Source of the DNA: Climacteris rufus
Taxonomy: Eukaryota; Chordata; Aves; Passeriformes; Climacteridae
Reading direction: 5' to 3'
DNA: 64,000 bases
Assembly: GCA_013398175.1 (NCBI GenBank)
Contig: VZRZ01008245.1
Location: 948,510-1,012,509 of the forward strand
Positions 39,221-52,500 of the stretch are shown here, piece by piece. Position numbers and translations under genes: made by a program. The notes under the pieces were generated by a model, which saw only the letters and a list, made by a program, of their open reading frames with translations, was not told the DNA's origin and ran no database searches. The first letter of the stretch is position 1; each line of letters opens with the position of its first letter.

Positions 39221-42200
39221 AAAAGTTTAACTGATAGTTTAAACCAATTGGTCAAACATACTGTGAAGGATTTATAAATAATTAACTCTGTCATGGAACA
39301 GGAGAGTAGACTGGTGCTTTTCACTGTTTTGTTTGTTTGTTGCTTGTTTTGCATTTTGTGTCAAAAATTAATGTGACCCTTTAGCATAAGAAGAATATAA
39401 AAGAGAGAGTAAAAGGTAAAGTTAGGAGAAGGTAACTTTGCTTTTTCATTTTAAATAGCAAGTCTGGATAGAGGAAAATTTTCTTAATTCAATGATAATT
39501 ATGAAATGTGATATAATTGAGAAATTTCAGTGTCATGGAAGAAAAAGTGTTGTAGTGCAGATAACATTTGTTTGCTCTATGTGTAATTGTAATTTTTGCC
39601 TTTGACAAAGTCATTTTTTGCAGTTTGGTATTTTTAAGAACATCACAATTGCAACTAAATCCAATATATAGCACCACCTGCCAAAGTCTCATGTTTGCTG
39701 TAATACTTTTTTACAGTTTAGTTCCACTCTTTTCAGCTCAAACATGTAACCCCTACATTGATATGAATATATGGTAGATATAAAATTTCAGTTTTTAAGA
39801 AATGGAATAAAATGGCATGGTTTCCCTACAAAATTTTAAGGATGGGGAATTAACAGAAGAAATGTAGGAAGTCAGTACAGAATAGCTAAAAGTAGGCTAG
39901 CTAGCTTTCTTCACTTGTAAAATGTATTGGGAGTGTCATTGCACTATATAGGTATAATGTAGGGTTTGGTCCACATTGCTGCACAATTCTTTAAGGGTAA
40001 AATTAAGAAAAAAGAGTGCTTAAAATTAAGAACTAACTAGCAGAAGAGAAAAACCCCCACAAAATTACATCAAATATGTCAGTGAAAAATCACAGAAAAT
40101 TTGATGAAAAGAATTATATTGCAGTGTCTTTGTCCTAAAAATGTATGATACTAAGGCACTGAAAAAACTAGCCTGTACATGCTTACCAAGCAGAAGTAAA
40201 ATCTATTTCTCTAACCCATGTCTTTCTCATGCAATGCCATATTTCATCCTTTCTTTCCTACTGATGATATATGGGTGTGTCAGTGAGGTAATGATGTTTT
40301 CTTAGAAGAGGCAGAAGGTTTTCTCTTTTAATGGGATATATAAATAAAACAAATTCAACTGAAAAAAACTACCCCAAACTGAAAATTATTACAGAACCAA
40401 ATTAGGACCAAAAGTTATTTTCAGTTATTATTTTGACTGCACTTTAAAACATTTGTAAAAAGTAAAAAATTATCCTCCGAAACCTAGATGGGCACAGGGA
40501 AGCCTGCCCACACATGGGCAGAATCCATCCTTGTAAATCCCCAGCTGAGGTTTGTGAATGTTCAGGAGGAAACCATACATCACTTCAGCAATAGTGAGGA
40601 AAAAGGGGAAAACAGACAAGTTTTAAACCAATTTGTGCGAATGATCCTTTGGTTTCTCTGGAGGCCCAATGAAAGAGAGTTCCTTTTTCAGTTTGTTTAT
40701 TGACAGTAGAACTCCCCAATGGCTTTCCATTAATGCATTCCCAGTTTACATCTTCTACAGAAGTTTCACACAAGTGTCTGCCCCAGATGGTAGCTTTGGA
40801 CAGAGGATGGTAAGAAGGGAAAAAAAAAACTCATGAGAAATAGTGGGCTGCTGTCCAGTTTTGTTTCAAATAGGGAGGGTTTTTTATGCCCTTTCAGTTC
40901 TTTTCCTGCAGGAATAGATAAATCACTTGACATGGTTTTGCTGATGCTCAGCTAAATCAAATCAGAAATCTTAGGGGTTTGTTGTTATGTTGAGGGGTTT
41001 TTATTAGCACTTATTACATGCTACTGTTTCTTTCCTAGAGAGCTGCAGATTGAAACTAGTAGTTCCACTGGTTACCTGGGAGGGAGGGGGGGAAAAAAAT
41101 TAAAAACAATCTCTGTGGTAAGATCAGTGAGTCAGAATATTTTACTCTAATGGAAATAATTGCGTTCAAAGAAGATATACCTGTGCTCTAAGAGAATGGG
41201 ATGTGTTTTGAGTTTTGAAGCATCAAGTAGAATTTATGAAGGCCATATACAAGTGAGGGAAAATGTTGAAAGGGAAAAGGATATTAACTTTTATTTCCTT
41301 TAGACCCTGCCTGGCTTCAGATTTTCTTGGATGGTGGATTTGTTCTCAGAATAATCTAGACAGTCCTAGAGGGTGAAAAAATTCTACTCAAGGGTTTCTT
41401 CTCCATAAAGTGACCTGGTACCAACCCTGTGCCTTATTCAGGAAATCAGTTCCACATGGTTTTAGCTGAATCTACTCCCTTTCAGTTGTAAGGTCACCAA
41501 AGCAACGTCTGTCCTGAATACTGCATTTTCACATGCATCACCAAAGGATTTGCTAGAGATGATAATTTGCTATGGTGATGTTACAGGAAAGACAGCAGCA
41601 TTTTATTAGGGACACTAGAATAGAATGAAAGGACAAGGGGATTATAGCATGCTAGATATTAATTTCTTTTTCATTCTTGTTAATAGGCAGTTTCTTCTTT
41701 TGTATCTTGTGGTTTAAATTTTAAAATTTGATTGTGTATAGAAATGCACTTATTACAATTACTGTTAAAAGTTGGTAAGAATTTGAATGACAGAAAATGC
41801 AAAAATAATTTAACATCTACTATTCTTACCTGATCCATAGGTGGAAAGATTATATTTTAAAAGCTCAATCTCTGTTTTAAAAATTCTAATTACTGTCTTG
41901 GTTAAACTATTGAAAACTTCAAGTTTCAGCCTTTGGGTTTTGTAAATTTTTCTGGTCTTTGAAGACCCTTTTGCTGTCAATAATTCAGATTCTTTGTCAA
42001 TCCAGGAGAAATTGAACTTTTCTGTTGAACCACTTTTACCTGCTTAATTTCAATTGTGAATATTCAGTAGTAGATATGTTGGGGGGTTTTCCCTTCCATG
42101 TGCTTGGGAACATATTTACGTGACTGTTCCTAGGCTTCTGGCATATTATTCAAGTATCTAAAGCTAACCACACATGCAAATGCACTGACTTTGTGATAGC

Positions 42201-44735
42201 TGGACTCTGTAGAACATGAAGATTTTCAGAAATCATATTGGTGGAACTTGTACATTTAATCACACATGATCTGACTGGGACACAATTGTTTGATTGTAAA
42301 AATTTTAAATTATGGTGTGAAGTAATATTTTCAGATATAGGATGGCTGAATGTTGTCTGGCAAAATTTAAAAAGTAAGTATGTCTAATCTTTTTTTTTTG
42401 GTCTGTTGATTCCCACATTAGTTTTCAAGTAATTACAAAATGACCAATGGTTATAAAACTGTATGGCAATAAGGCACTGAGGAAATGACTTATAAAAAAT
42501 TAAGGGACATTAAACAACAAAAACCACTATGATAATTTTCTAGTATTCTACTCAGAGAGAAAGAATCAGAATATGTTAAATAAGTACATAACAAGTAATA
42601 TCAACAAGGTAGTAATGTATGTGTTGTACGTCTCTTACTTGCTAGAAACAAGGGACCCTTTCTTTACCCCTGTGCAGGTATTTGTAATTATATCAAGCTA
42701 GAATAGTGGCACAAAAGCAGAGACAGAAATTCCAGAGCCATCAAAAATGGTACCAAGAAGTGCAATACCAAAGTTCTGATGATGATACTCTCTGGGTCAG
42801 AGCTATCCCAGGCACAGCTGTGCACAAAGGAACCGGGATGGAACACTGCTAAGGGCAGCAGGCTTAGAGTAGGGGTAAGGCTGCTGCTCAGGGCTCTGTA
42901 GCAATAGGGCAGAGTGGAGTTGGTGGCATAGTGTGGCAGTTCTACTACCCTCTGTCTACTTCACACTGGGAGCCCATCTGGATTTTTTTGAGGAATATGG
43001 AGGAAGGAAGGAAGGAACAGAGGACAGAGTGCCTATTGCTCCCTACTGTCTCAGGAACCATGCCTTGCCCTGCTCTCTGGACCAGAGGCAATATTACCAG
43101 TGTATACATCTTCCTGATTATTGTCCTGACCCAGAAAGCCACCAAATGACTCCCTCACTGCATTGTGATATAATGTATATGATTAAGACATAGTTCAAAG
43201 GAAATACTCTAATTAGTCTGAAATAAAATTACATTAGAGACAAAAAAAAAACTTGATAATTAAATACAGTTTCCTTAAGTGTTGTTTGCTAATACATAAA
43301 TGGACAAGGAGAAAAACTGTGCAGAGAAAGGATGCATGAAATGGTGGCATTGTCATACTTGGTAGTGTAATTTCTTCTTGTTTAATAAATATTCTCTGTA
43401 GGATCAAAAAGCTGCTGTTTTTCACTGATAAACATAGGGTTGTGTTATAAATAATAAGGAGTGATAGGTAGCAGTATTCATTCAAGAAATGTCTCAAGAA
43501 ATCTAGATGCCACTAAGGATATATGAAGATGTCTGGGAAGCAGAGTTAAATGAATATAACGCTGTACAAGTATTAAAGTCTGTTTTTCTCAATTTTGTTT
43601 CCAAGAGAGTTTCAACCCATGTAATTGAAAAATTACTATAAGGTGTAGGAACTTTCAGGAAAATATTTACTTGGATCCAGTATTTATTGTAATAGAGATC
43701 TGTACCTATATTTATAGAACAAATAGTCAATTTTACTAGCTGGGTAAGCAATTTAACTGTTTCAAGATCTGCATGCTCTAGAAATATAAATTAATGATGG
43801 AGAACATGGTAATACAGAACCCTATTCCATTTAAAGGTATGCAAGAACTATGAAGCCCTAAGATACTAAGCAATAATTAGTATTTGAAAAGCAATTAAAA
43901 GACAAACTGTATCTATGTTTGTCAATTGAAATAGGCCAAATTTAATGGGGTTTTTTGTAAGTAAGGGATGGAATGCCTAAGGGTGCTCTGCATTTGCTTT
44001 CTTGAACAGCAGAAAACATCTGGACTTTACTTGTTTGAAATATTAGAAAAAAAAATGCCAGATGAAAGAGAAAATTAGAGACCAGAAGTTCCAGGCATGT
44101 AGCCAATTTTGTATTATAGTCAAAGATTGTAGCTGATTCAAAGATTAATATGCCTCCAGGATATTTTTCCAAACAGAGACACTAGGGAAATTAGGAGGAA
44201 TTAGCTGAAGGTGTGAAGTTCGACTGCAGTGCATTACATCTGCATGGACATTCTTTTTCAGAAGAATGGCCTTGAGTTATTTTAGTCAAGTGAATCTTTA
44301 TATGAAATAGCAGAGCAAGAATGGGATGATGCAGTTCAATTCACACTTTCAGTCAGTTCATTTTACCTTCACTAAGTGTCCTTTTGCAGATGGGTCCAAA
44401 TTCTTGCTCAGTGATATCATAATCTCATGCAGGAGAGCAAAGAAGAAAAGGCAAAAAACCCAGTTGAAGTGTTCAATGTTTAGTAGGGAACAAAGTGAAA
44501 TATCTAAAGGTGTTGAAGATTTGACAATATAAGTGACTTTCCCCACTTTATGCATTAAAAAGAATAAGTATATAAGAATTTATTACCTCAGGGCGTTAGT
44601 GCCCTTTGCTAAAGAAACTGAAGCACAGTGTCACAAAACACATCCTAAGTCACTGACTGAGGTGTGGTGTGCTCCTATTGTTTCTTCTTCTGGAGTGCTG
44701 GACTCACATCCTTATGTCTTGTAATGACTACTCCC
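39221..44735. other. Unassigned AT-rich non-coding DNA
   Basis: No gene is recognised. A GC-richer patch at about 42780-43145 has 72-, 86- and 66-codon frames overlapping on both strands, the pattern of shadow frames, with no recognisable product. A short (GGAA)n run is at about 42999-43017. Confidence 0.55.
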
Positions 44736-44741
44736 ATTCAG
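44736..44741. repeat. Target-site duplication, left copy (ATTCAG)
   Basis: ATTCAG directly abuts the TG end of the LTR and is identical to 45400-45405. Six bases is the duplication size made by integrases of alpha- and beta-retrovirus-like (class II/ERVK) elements. Confidence 0.9.
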
Positions 44742-45045
44742 TGCGGCGTTGCGTCTCGCTCAGCCCTGCCTCGGGATAGCTCGATGGAACCTCGGGGCTG
44801 GGAGCGCCGCTTATTCAGAGGGTCTGGAGCGATCCGATCACAGCCAGGATCGAGCCCTCGCGCGGGAACCAGTGGCCCAGAATGTGGGCTCGCCAGAACC
44901 TCTCACGCAGCAAGCAGATATCCCAATGGCACTGCCCAGGCTGGATAGCCTGCCTTCAGTAGGTGCAGATAGGAGCTCGCTGAGCGCACAGCGGTCCGGA
45001 GCACGAAGAAAAGGAGAGGGAGATTTCTGGCGGGGGTGCAGATGG

Positions 45046-45051
45046 TTTATT
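45046..45051 (-). terminator. LTR polyadenylation signal AATAAA
   Basis: AATAAA on the minus strand, within TATAATAAACCATC, about 55 bp downstream of the TATA-like box. It marks the R region of the first LTR and would end a proviral transcript soon after it. Confidence 0.65.
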
Positions 45052-45101
45052 ATAGTCCAAGAGAGAAACCAAAAATCTGCCAAACTACGCACCAAACACG
45101 A

Positions 45102-45110
45102 ACTTTTAAG
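45102..45110 (-). promoter_or_regulatory. TATA-like box of the first LTR
   Basis: CTTAAAAGT on the minus strand lies upstream of the AATAAA signal, with inverted CCAAT boxes further upstream. It is a plausible core promoter for the LTR. Activity cannot be judged from sequence. Confidence 0.45.
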
Positions 45111-45399
45111 CACAGGAAACAGGGCATGGAAAACACTAACATCCAATAACGCGGGGCTTACAGGGTGGGACACAGTAATAACAACCAATTATTAAAGATT
45201 ACCTAATAACTGACCAATAAACTGCTGAACTGCGAAGAAGTCTCTGGAAAGGGAGGCTGGGTTTGTGCTTCTCTCCAGCCCAGGGGATGTCTAAGGGGTG
45301 TCCTGAGCATCCTCGGATCCCGTGTCACTCAACCACTGTATAACCAGTGCCTGAGCAACAGGCGGGGTCCGAGCCCCCCTGAGGGAAGGCAGCACCACA

Positions 45400-45405
45400 A
45401 TTCAG
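45400..45405. repeat. Target-site duplication, right copy (ATTCAG)
   Basis: Identical to 44736-44741 and directly next to the CA end of the LTR. Confidence 0.9.
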
Positions 45406-46851
45406 TATATTTGTAAGTGTCAGATTCTCTCATCTGTAGCAGTCAGTTCACAGAGCTCAGTTAATTCAATTCTGAAGAAGTGACTACAATCAGTCTTCCA
45501 TTGAGCATGAAAATACCATATACAATATAATTTTTTACAAGGAAATATATGTTTGCTGCTGCCTAATCTCCTTAAGCTCTTTCCTAATTTTTTTTATAGT
45601 TACTATGAAGCCAGTTATTTTAATATTTTTTTACCAGAAAAGAGAAACCATTTCCAACAGTAGACTTATAACAGTGTTTGGGTTTTGCATTTTCAAGAAC
45701 AAGCTATTCTGTACTGCAGAAATATGAGCCAACTAGGTAGAATCCACGTCTTCATTTGTTTTCCATTAATTTCCTCTGTTATCAGCTGCCCTTAACAACT
45801 GGGTTAAGATCAGTTTAAACATCCAGGATTTATGATGATTTCACCTGTTAAGAGTAGTAACACAATGCAAGGACACTGTATGGGAAATGTCTAGAAATGA
45901 GAGTGAACGGGATAAAAGTCGCTTTATGGAAATCTTTTCTGAAACAATTTTAAAGGGAATTTCAAGCTGCTAAACAGTGGTTTAACTCTAAAAATTAGTA
46001 CAATCAGAAAATAAATGCTAAAGTCAGTCTTGTCTCCAGCAAAAAATATACTCAAGACATCTAAAAGTAATCAGCTAGCAAAATGCCTAATCTATATTTT
46101 AAAATACCCATAAATAACCTGGTATTTTGGTCTTGAGAAGTTTAGGAGGATCCATTTTAATTTTTATTTGTTTTTAATAATAGAAATTAAAATTCTGTTT
46201 AAAAAAAAAATAACAGAAAGCAAGGTAAAGTTTCTAAAAAAATTTACATGACACATGTTTATAAAAGCTTGTAATTACTCTACTTTTACTGACTTTTCAC
46301 TATGGCTACTGAACACATGATGTTTCTCAGATGTCTAACCATTGCATTCATGTGAACAGGGGCTGAGTCAATGACCAGTAGCCCAAAACAAGACATTTGA
46401 TTGAAGACGTGTCTCTTCACCAGATTTATTCTTCAGGTGGGAGACTAATGGGACTTTTTTACAAATCCTGTCCCAGATTACTGAATGCATATTATTGCTG
46501 AGAAATACTTTGCTTCAGTTTCTAGTTTAGGAGATGGTTCATCCTTTTTCAGATTTCCTAACTCTTGTATGGGAGAGAAACTCCCTTGTCTTTCCTGGTT
46601 GATGCAGTAATATTACTCAGAGGAAAGCTATTGGTATTCCCATCCTTCTGCTGCAGAAGTTTTTTCTCTTTTTTCCCCCTTTTCTTAAGGAGCTTAAGAT
46701 CACATTGTTTATGTATTAATGTATTTTCTTAACTGTAATCTTCAGTCCACTGTATTTTCCTCTGGAAGTGGTGAAACACTAATTTTCTGTAGTGAGTCAT
46801 TTGTTATACAAGTAAACAATATTTCATAGGATGAATTCAACATTACCAAAC

Positions 46852-46870
46852 AAAAAAAAAAAAAAAAAAA
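46852..46870. repeat. Poly-A tract (19 A)
   Basis: Nineteen consecutive A, flanked by CAAAC and GAAAC. No retrocopy is recognisable upstream, so a simple repeat is the conservative call. Confidence 0.95.
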
Positions 46871-49519
46871 GAAACAAACTTCTTTCAAACCAATTAAATA
46901 GCCAGTAATTTTCTAAATTGTGCTAAGGTATCAGTTCAGTCATCATCATGGAAAATTTATTGTTTGGATGCCTTAGAAGCAGACATTTAAAACTGCCTTG
47001 CTCTTCTCTACATACAGTTCAGCTTTTGTATTTCTAAGTTTCCCTAAACAGGTCCATATATTCAAGCTCTTATAAACTCATATATAGAGTTTTTCAGCAG
47101 GTTTTGGGTTTTCACCTGGATATCAGACAGTAAGAGAGAACACTTTGTTCTTAATAACCATACTTCTAGAAATTCTGTGCATTTTGTTGGTTTCTTCTTT
47201 TTTTAATTCTTCTTCTTCCATCATATTTGAAAAACATTGTGCCTTTCACATTGCAAAATCACATTCCATCACTGTAAGGAGACAAAACTGAGAGACACAG
47301 TTTCTCTGTCTTCACTTGTGCTATTATAAACACTTCATAAAAACATCCAGATAATTTTCTTAACAGGTAGACAATTCCTTGTTTTGTATATGGCCATATT
47401 CCCCCAGTCCCTACCTCAGAATTTCAACTTGGTTTAGGTAGCGGGGGCATGATCATACCACTCACTGCCAGATAATAGTCCCTGTAGAAACTGAAAGAAA
47501 GATCTATTCAAAAAATAGATGTTTTGGTTCAGTGGCTGGTCCAGAAATGTTGCACGGTGAAGAAGGAGAAGATTACGGTTATAGCTGGGGTTCTTTTTCC
47601 GATTGAGTGGGGATTGTTGCTCTTATTTGTTTTTATCTAATACACTTCAGAAGTTAAAAGCAGTTTAGAATCAAAAACATACTTAAGTTGAAATACTTCT
47701 TTCTGAAAATGTCAATTAAAAAAAAGTATTATTATGAACTCATCTACTTGGTGTATTTCTTTTCTTTCCCCCCTTTTTTTTAACTTGGAATTTGCTGAAA
47801 CTATACCCAAATACAGGAAATGGCACTTCTTACAAAATTTATTAATTCTAACTGGTTTTGCTTGTAGAGTTGGAAGTTAGTTGGCTGAATCATCCACAGT
47901 CTAAATGATCAGTGACTCTGATTCCTCCATTTTGTTGTCAAAGACGTTGTAGATGAATTTAGTAACATACATAATATTGCATATTGCTGAAATGGGTGTA
48001 GAGTGATGTACTCCTATGTAATTCCAACATTATCCCATTTTGCAATATACATTTTTTCCTACATTTGCACTGTAATTCTCTGTAGTCAAGAATGATAAGT
48101 CAAACTATTTTTCCCAAGTTCAGACTGATTTTTGTCATCCACTCTCTCTAATAGCTATGAAATGCCTGTGAGTAAGTGTTAAATGTTCAGCATTTAAGAA
48201 GGAAAATATTTTAATTGAAGCAGACGCTTCTCAGATTCTTCAGGAGCCTAAAACATTTCCTGAAAGTATTGCTCCTCCCCAAAGGGTAAGTAAAGACTTT
48301 ACAAAAGCAACTATTTATTTGAAAAGGATATTACTGCCAGTATTATTTTTTGTGCAATACAGTAAAATAAAATTACCTTCTACACAAAATGAGTAATTGA
48401 TGTACAGAGGACATCTATTCCTTCAAACTAAATGTTCTGTTATAATCATAAAAATGGCTCTGAAGTTCATTAGCTTGTTTATTCAAACATCTGATTAATT
48501 GTTGTCATCACATCAACCTTCCTACTATGGCTTTGATATTTGCTTAATGAGTTGGGTTTTTTTAATTTCATAAGTGTCTGAGGAAGTAGTAGAATATGAG
48601 ACCCTATCAGTAATATTTGGAAAATTTCATTGAAATGAAACCTGTGAATTAATTATTTACTGCAATGGCATTAATTGTGCGTCACATTCTTTGACTGTGA
48701 ATCATCTCTGCTATGGGTACTAGGTATTTATGAGTTGCAACCCTTTAAAACAATGTGTCTTTCACATAAAGATACAGTATTTAATTAACTGAAAAATAAG
48801 TGCACCTTTTACAGAATTAACCATAAGTGACATAAAACATTGCAAAAATAAATAAATGGAAGATCAAATTATGAAGTAGAGAGGCAAAACACATTATTAT
48901 GTAAAGATTAAAAGGCTTACAGAATATGAAGGCAATAAGGAAATAGTATAAGTTGTTTCACTTTTTACTTTGGTACTTTTACTGAACCTATTGTCCGCAA
49001 TATTAGCTAGTGATCCTCTATCCTTTTCAACCCCTCAGAAAATACTCACAGTAAACACATTAAAATATCAGAAACAACTCTCTTATAAACCGAAATGTTT
49101 ATTTTACTGTGATGACTGTAATTCAGTCACTAGATTCAGACTCCTCCTTTCTTTGTAGATTTCAGACCCATAAAGGCAAAAGCCTCGAACTGTGAATGAA
49201 GATTATTTTTGTATCTACTAGCATTGCATTGCTGAATATTATGATCCTTTGTATTAGAGATCAACAAATAAAAGCTTATACAGAGGCTTGAGTATAAGCT
49301 TCTGGTTTACCCTGGAAAACATGTAGATTATTTCCTCCCTCCTACCTCCCCCCACCCTCCTTTCTTTTCTTCCCTTTTTAATTTGTATTTTCTCAAAGTT
49401 AGTGGTAAAAGATGTTAAATTCTAAAAGCAAAAGAATTTTCTGCCTGGGCTACTCTAGGGCCAGTGAAGATGCATTAATTACATTAATTGTAAGTTGACA
49501 ATCCTAGTCCTTAGCCGTC

Positions 49520-49590
49520 TGGGGCTTTATCCAAGGCTCACTGACGTCAATGGGAACATTTCCACTGCCTCCATTTTGGCTCAGGTCCTA
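49520..49590. repeat. Possible ancient amniote repeat with a CAATGGGA core
   Basis: GGGGCTTTATCCAAGGCTCA is followed by CTGACGTCAATGGGAACATT and TTTGGCTCAGGTCC. This resembles the 'TGACTTCAATGGGA...GGATC(A)GG' pattern that recurs in bird, crocodile and turtle genomes. I cannot name the family and rely on general resemblance. Confidence 0.3.
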
Positions 49591-52500
49591 AATTTCTGTG
49601 GCAAAATATAATGCTGTGAACTAAGCTGTCACAAAAAAAAAATGTACTGCAACTCTTCGAATCTCAAAATAGCAGAGTGTGTACAGAATTCACAGTAAGA
49701 ATTGTGTTGCTGTTGTTCTGAGACACTTAAGCAGAGAGAATACTGATGCTTTTACCTCCAAATTACTGGTTTTCTTCTACAGAATAAAAAAAATCTATCT
49801 CAGTCACGAATGTTCTGTATAGGGAGAACAAATTCACTTTAAAACTGTTCCATGATGCTGCTGCTTAGGCAATTCTAATGAGATTAAGAACATTGAAAGG
49901 GTGATGAAATAACTCTTGTGCTTCTCAATAGTAGAAGAATTACTTCTCAGTTGCCATAGAGCCATTTCACAAAAGTGAAGTGAAATTTTCCCCTCGGTGT
50001 TTCTGAGTAAAATGATTCATGAGTCAGAGAATTTAAGGAAAACATGGATTATTAGGCATGTAGCTTTCTGAATACTACACTGTTTTGTATAGAAATTCCT
50101 GTTTATTGCCATTTTATTCATTGGAACTTTTTAATTACTCATCTAGATCTGTGCTCAAAGTAATGAGGCTCCTTGTGTTAACTTGATACTTGCAATCTAA
50201 CGTGGCTTGCCTGTTGCATTAGCAACCATTAATTAATAGTAATTGTTCTGTATTAAAAGATAAAATGGGGATACACTGAAAAGGCCATAAAAGATAATTA
50301 CACCTCAGATAGTGTATATATATAATGACAGCTTGTTAATGTTTTAACATGAAGCTTACAAAAATGTAACCTGTTCAGCTCACTCTATGACTATGCTTGT
50401 ATATTTGCATATCTCGTTTTCAAGAAAGACAGAACATTCATTTGGAAATGAAGCATTTGGGGATGAAAAACTCTTAGGTGAGACATTTTTATCTGTCATT
50501 ACAGTAGCTTTGAAAGACCTGTACTAAAATTGGATCTTTCAGAAAGTATGGCATTTGTCATGTTTCTCTCTACTTTGGAATTGCAGCCTTTTGAAGTCAG
50601 TGAATAAAACATAATACCATAATTAAGGAACTTGCTATCCTCTGGGCTGGCAAAAGATTATTTAAAGAACTTCAAGCATTGTTTTACCCACAGAAATGGT
50701 ATTTAACATAATTTTAAAAAACTTGGGAGGATAGCACTGAAAATGGGCAATGTCACACAATGGATTTGGGGGGAAAATCCAGGGTTGGGCTCTCAAATTT
50801 CTGCATGATTTGGGAATCTGGCATAAGACTCGCTTTTTCTACAAATAGAGACAAGTAGAGCTAAACACTGCACATGATAACTTGGCATCATATTACGCAC
50901 AAGCTGTGACTCATGAGTTACTATATGAAACATTTTTAATTAAAGTTCATTATTCTTCGCTTACCCTGCAGTGTAAGAAACTTTACTGTTTCAGACCATG
51001 ATTCACTCAGTTTCTCCATGAAGGAAAATCAAAAATGCAAGGTTTCGTAAAAGATCAATAATAGCAACTAAGGAGACACGGTTCCCCTGAGAAACAATAA
51101 AAGAACTTCTCAGATATTTCCTGTGAATATTTCTTTTTTTTTTCCTTTTCCCTCTATTTTAGGGAGTAGGTTTTTTGCAAGACTGTTCATTCACAAGCTG
51201 TGCGAGCTATATATAGTGATATTTACAGCTACGATAACACCTCAGCAAGCACTTTTTTCTTTGCACATCTAAACCTGTCTGGCCGATTTCAGACTACAAA
51301 TAGCTCTGCTGCAGCTGCTGAACGTGACCAGTTTGTCTCCCACACACTCTCTGCTCAAAAGTGCAAACTCTTCTCTTTCTGCAGAATTTCCATGAGATAT
51401 CAGGCATCCGTATGTTTGAAATAGGGATACAGTGTCTCAGAGGGGGATGCCATGTATAAAATAGAAAAAGGGTTATAGATATGAAACTTTGTTTTCATGA
51501 AATATCTCAAAATATTAACTCAAGTATCTAGTTGCTAATGGGAACAATGCAAATGCATGTTTATGGCTTTCATACAAGGTCCAGGAACACTTCAGCATCT
51601 GTGGTTTTAGAGTAGACCCACAGAAGTCTTTCCAGAAATAATATATTTTAATGTATTTGTAAGGGTCCAATCTGGTGCAATGAAAAAAAAGGCAAAATAC
51701 CAAATCTGATACAGAAGTGCTTCTTTACATAAGAATGTTAATCCTTTTTTAAAACAAGGAAAACAAAAAAACAAACCACCGAACACTCAGAAAACAACTT
51801 AAAAAGACTATACTTTAGAGGGCAGGAATTTGATTGGGGCAATTAAATCAGAAGACTATATGATTATCTGTTTTGGTTGGGTTTTATTCCCACTTGTTCT
51901 CAATCCATGTGAGAAAACTAAGCTTTAAAGCTAAGTCTTTTCAAACTGAAATGGAAAAGTGCTCTTTTAGTGCTTAGTGTTACTGAAAACTCATAGGCAT
52001 TAACGATGCCCTTTTCCCCTGGGAGTAGATAAACTCAAATTCATGCTGAATTCACTCTGTTTCTAACCACCACAAGTGTATTGGCTTGTGTTTGTTTAAT
52101 CCTGGTTTAGGCGGCTATATCCAAGATTATGGTCACATCCTTAAAAAATAGAACTGCAAGTAAAGCTAAAGCTTTAATTTGAAAAGTAAATACTAAAAAT
52201 TCAAGGCACAGATATAACGATTATAGATTCTGTAGATGTGGAGTAATGGTCTATGGATCTATAGATAATCAAATATGACAAGCCTCAAATTTTAGAGTAA
52301 AATATGCAGTATTGAAGATACAGTATATTGATTTGCATTCCCAGGCTCTGTAAGTCAAACTACAGAAAAATCACTGCTGTTTGTTTAAGGGCTCTTTGTT
52401 TTCAAGCTAGTTGCTAGCATACAAAATCAACTCTTGATTGCTCCTCTTGATGTTCCACTTGTACTTAATCTTTCAATGAACAGCAGTATACATGCAAAGT

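Larger units (their letters stand above)
44742..45399 (-). mobile_element. Solo LTR of an endogenous retrovirus (658 bp)
   Basis: A remnant left when the two LTRs of a provirus recombine; no internal viral genes remain. The minus strand starts TGTGGTGCTG and ends with CA, and the two ends form an imperfect inverted repeat (TGCGGCGTTG against TGTGGTGCTG). Exact ATTCAG duplications flank it. In minus orientation a U3 with three inverted CCAAT boxes (45214-45218, 45185-45189, 45143-45147) precedes a TATA-like TTAAAA (about 45104-45109) and AATAAA (45046-45051). A U5 of roughly 290 bp follows. That order fixes the orientation. The U5 is GC-rich with about 23 CpGs, in strong contrast to the surrounding DNA. 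Overlapping 148- and 116-codon frames inside it on opposite strands reflect the GC content and are not genes. The 6-bp duplication suggests class II (ERVK-like); the named family is unknown. Confidence 0.93.

Noticed and set aside
42931..43193. Overlapping 66-86 codon frames as a small gene
   Set aside because: Three frames on both strands overlap in a GC-richer patch, typical of shadow frames, with no recognisable product.
44749..45195. 148-codon frame on the plus strand and 116-codon frame on the minus strand as genes
   Set aside because: Both lie inside the GC-rich solo LTR, overlap on opposite strands and resemble no protein; they follow from the base composition of the LTR.
49542..49549. 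TGACGTCA as a functional CRE promoter element
   Set aside because: It sits inside a probable old repeat whose usual form is TGACTTCA, with no promoter features nearby.
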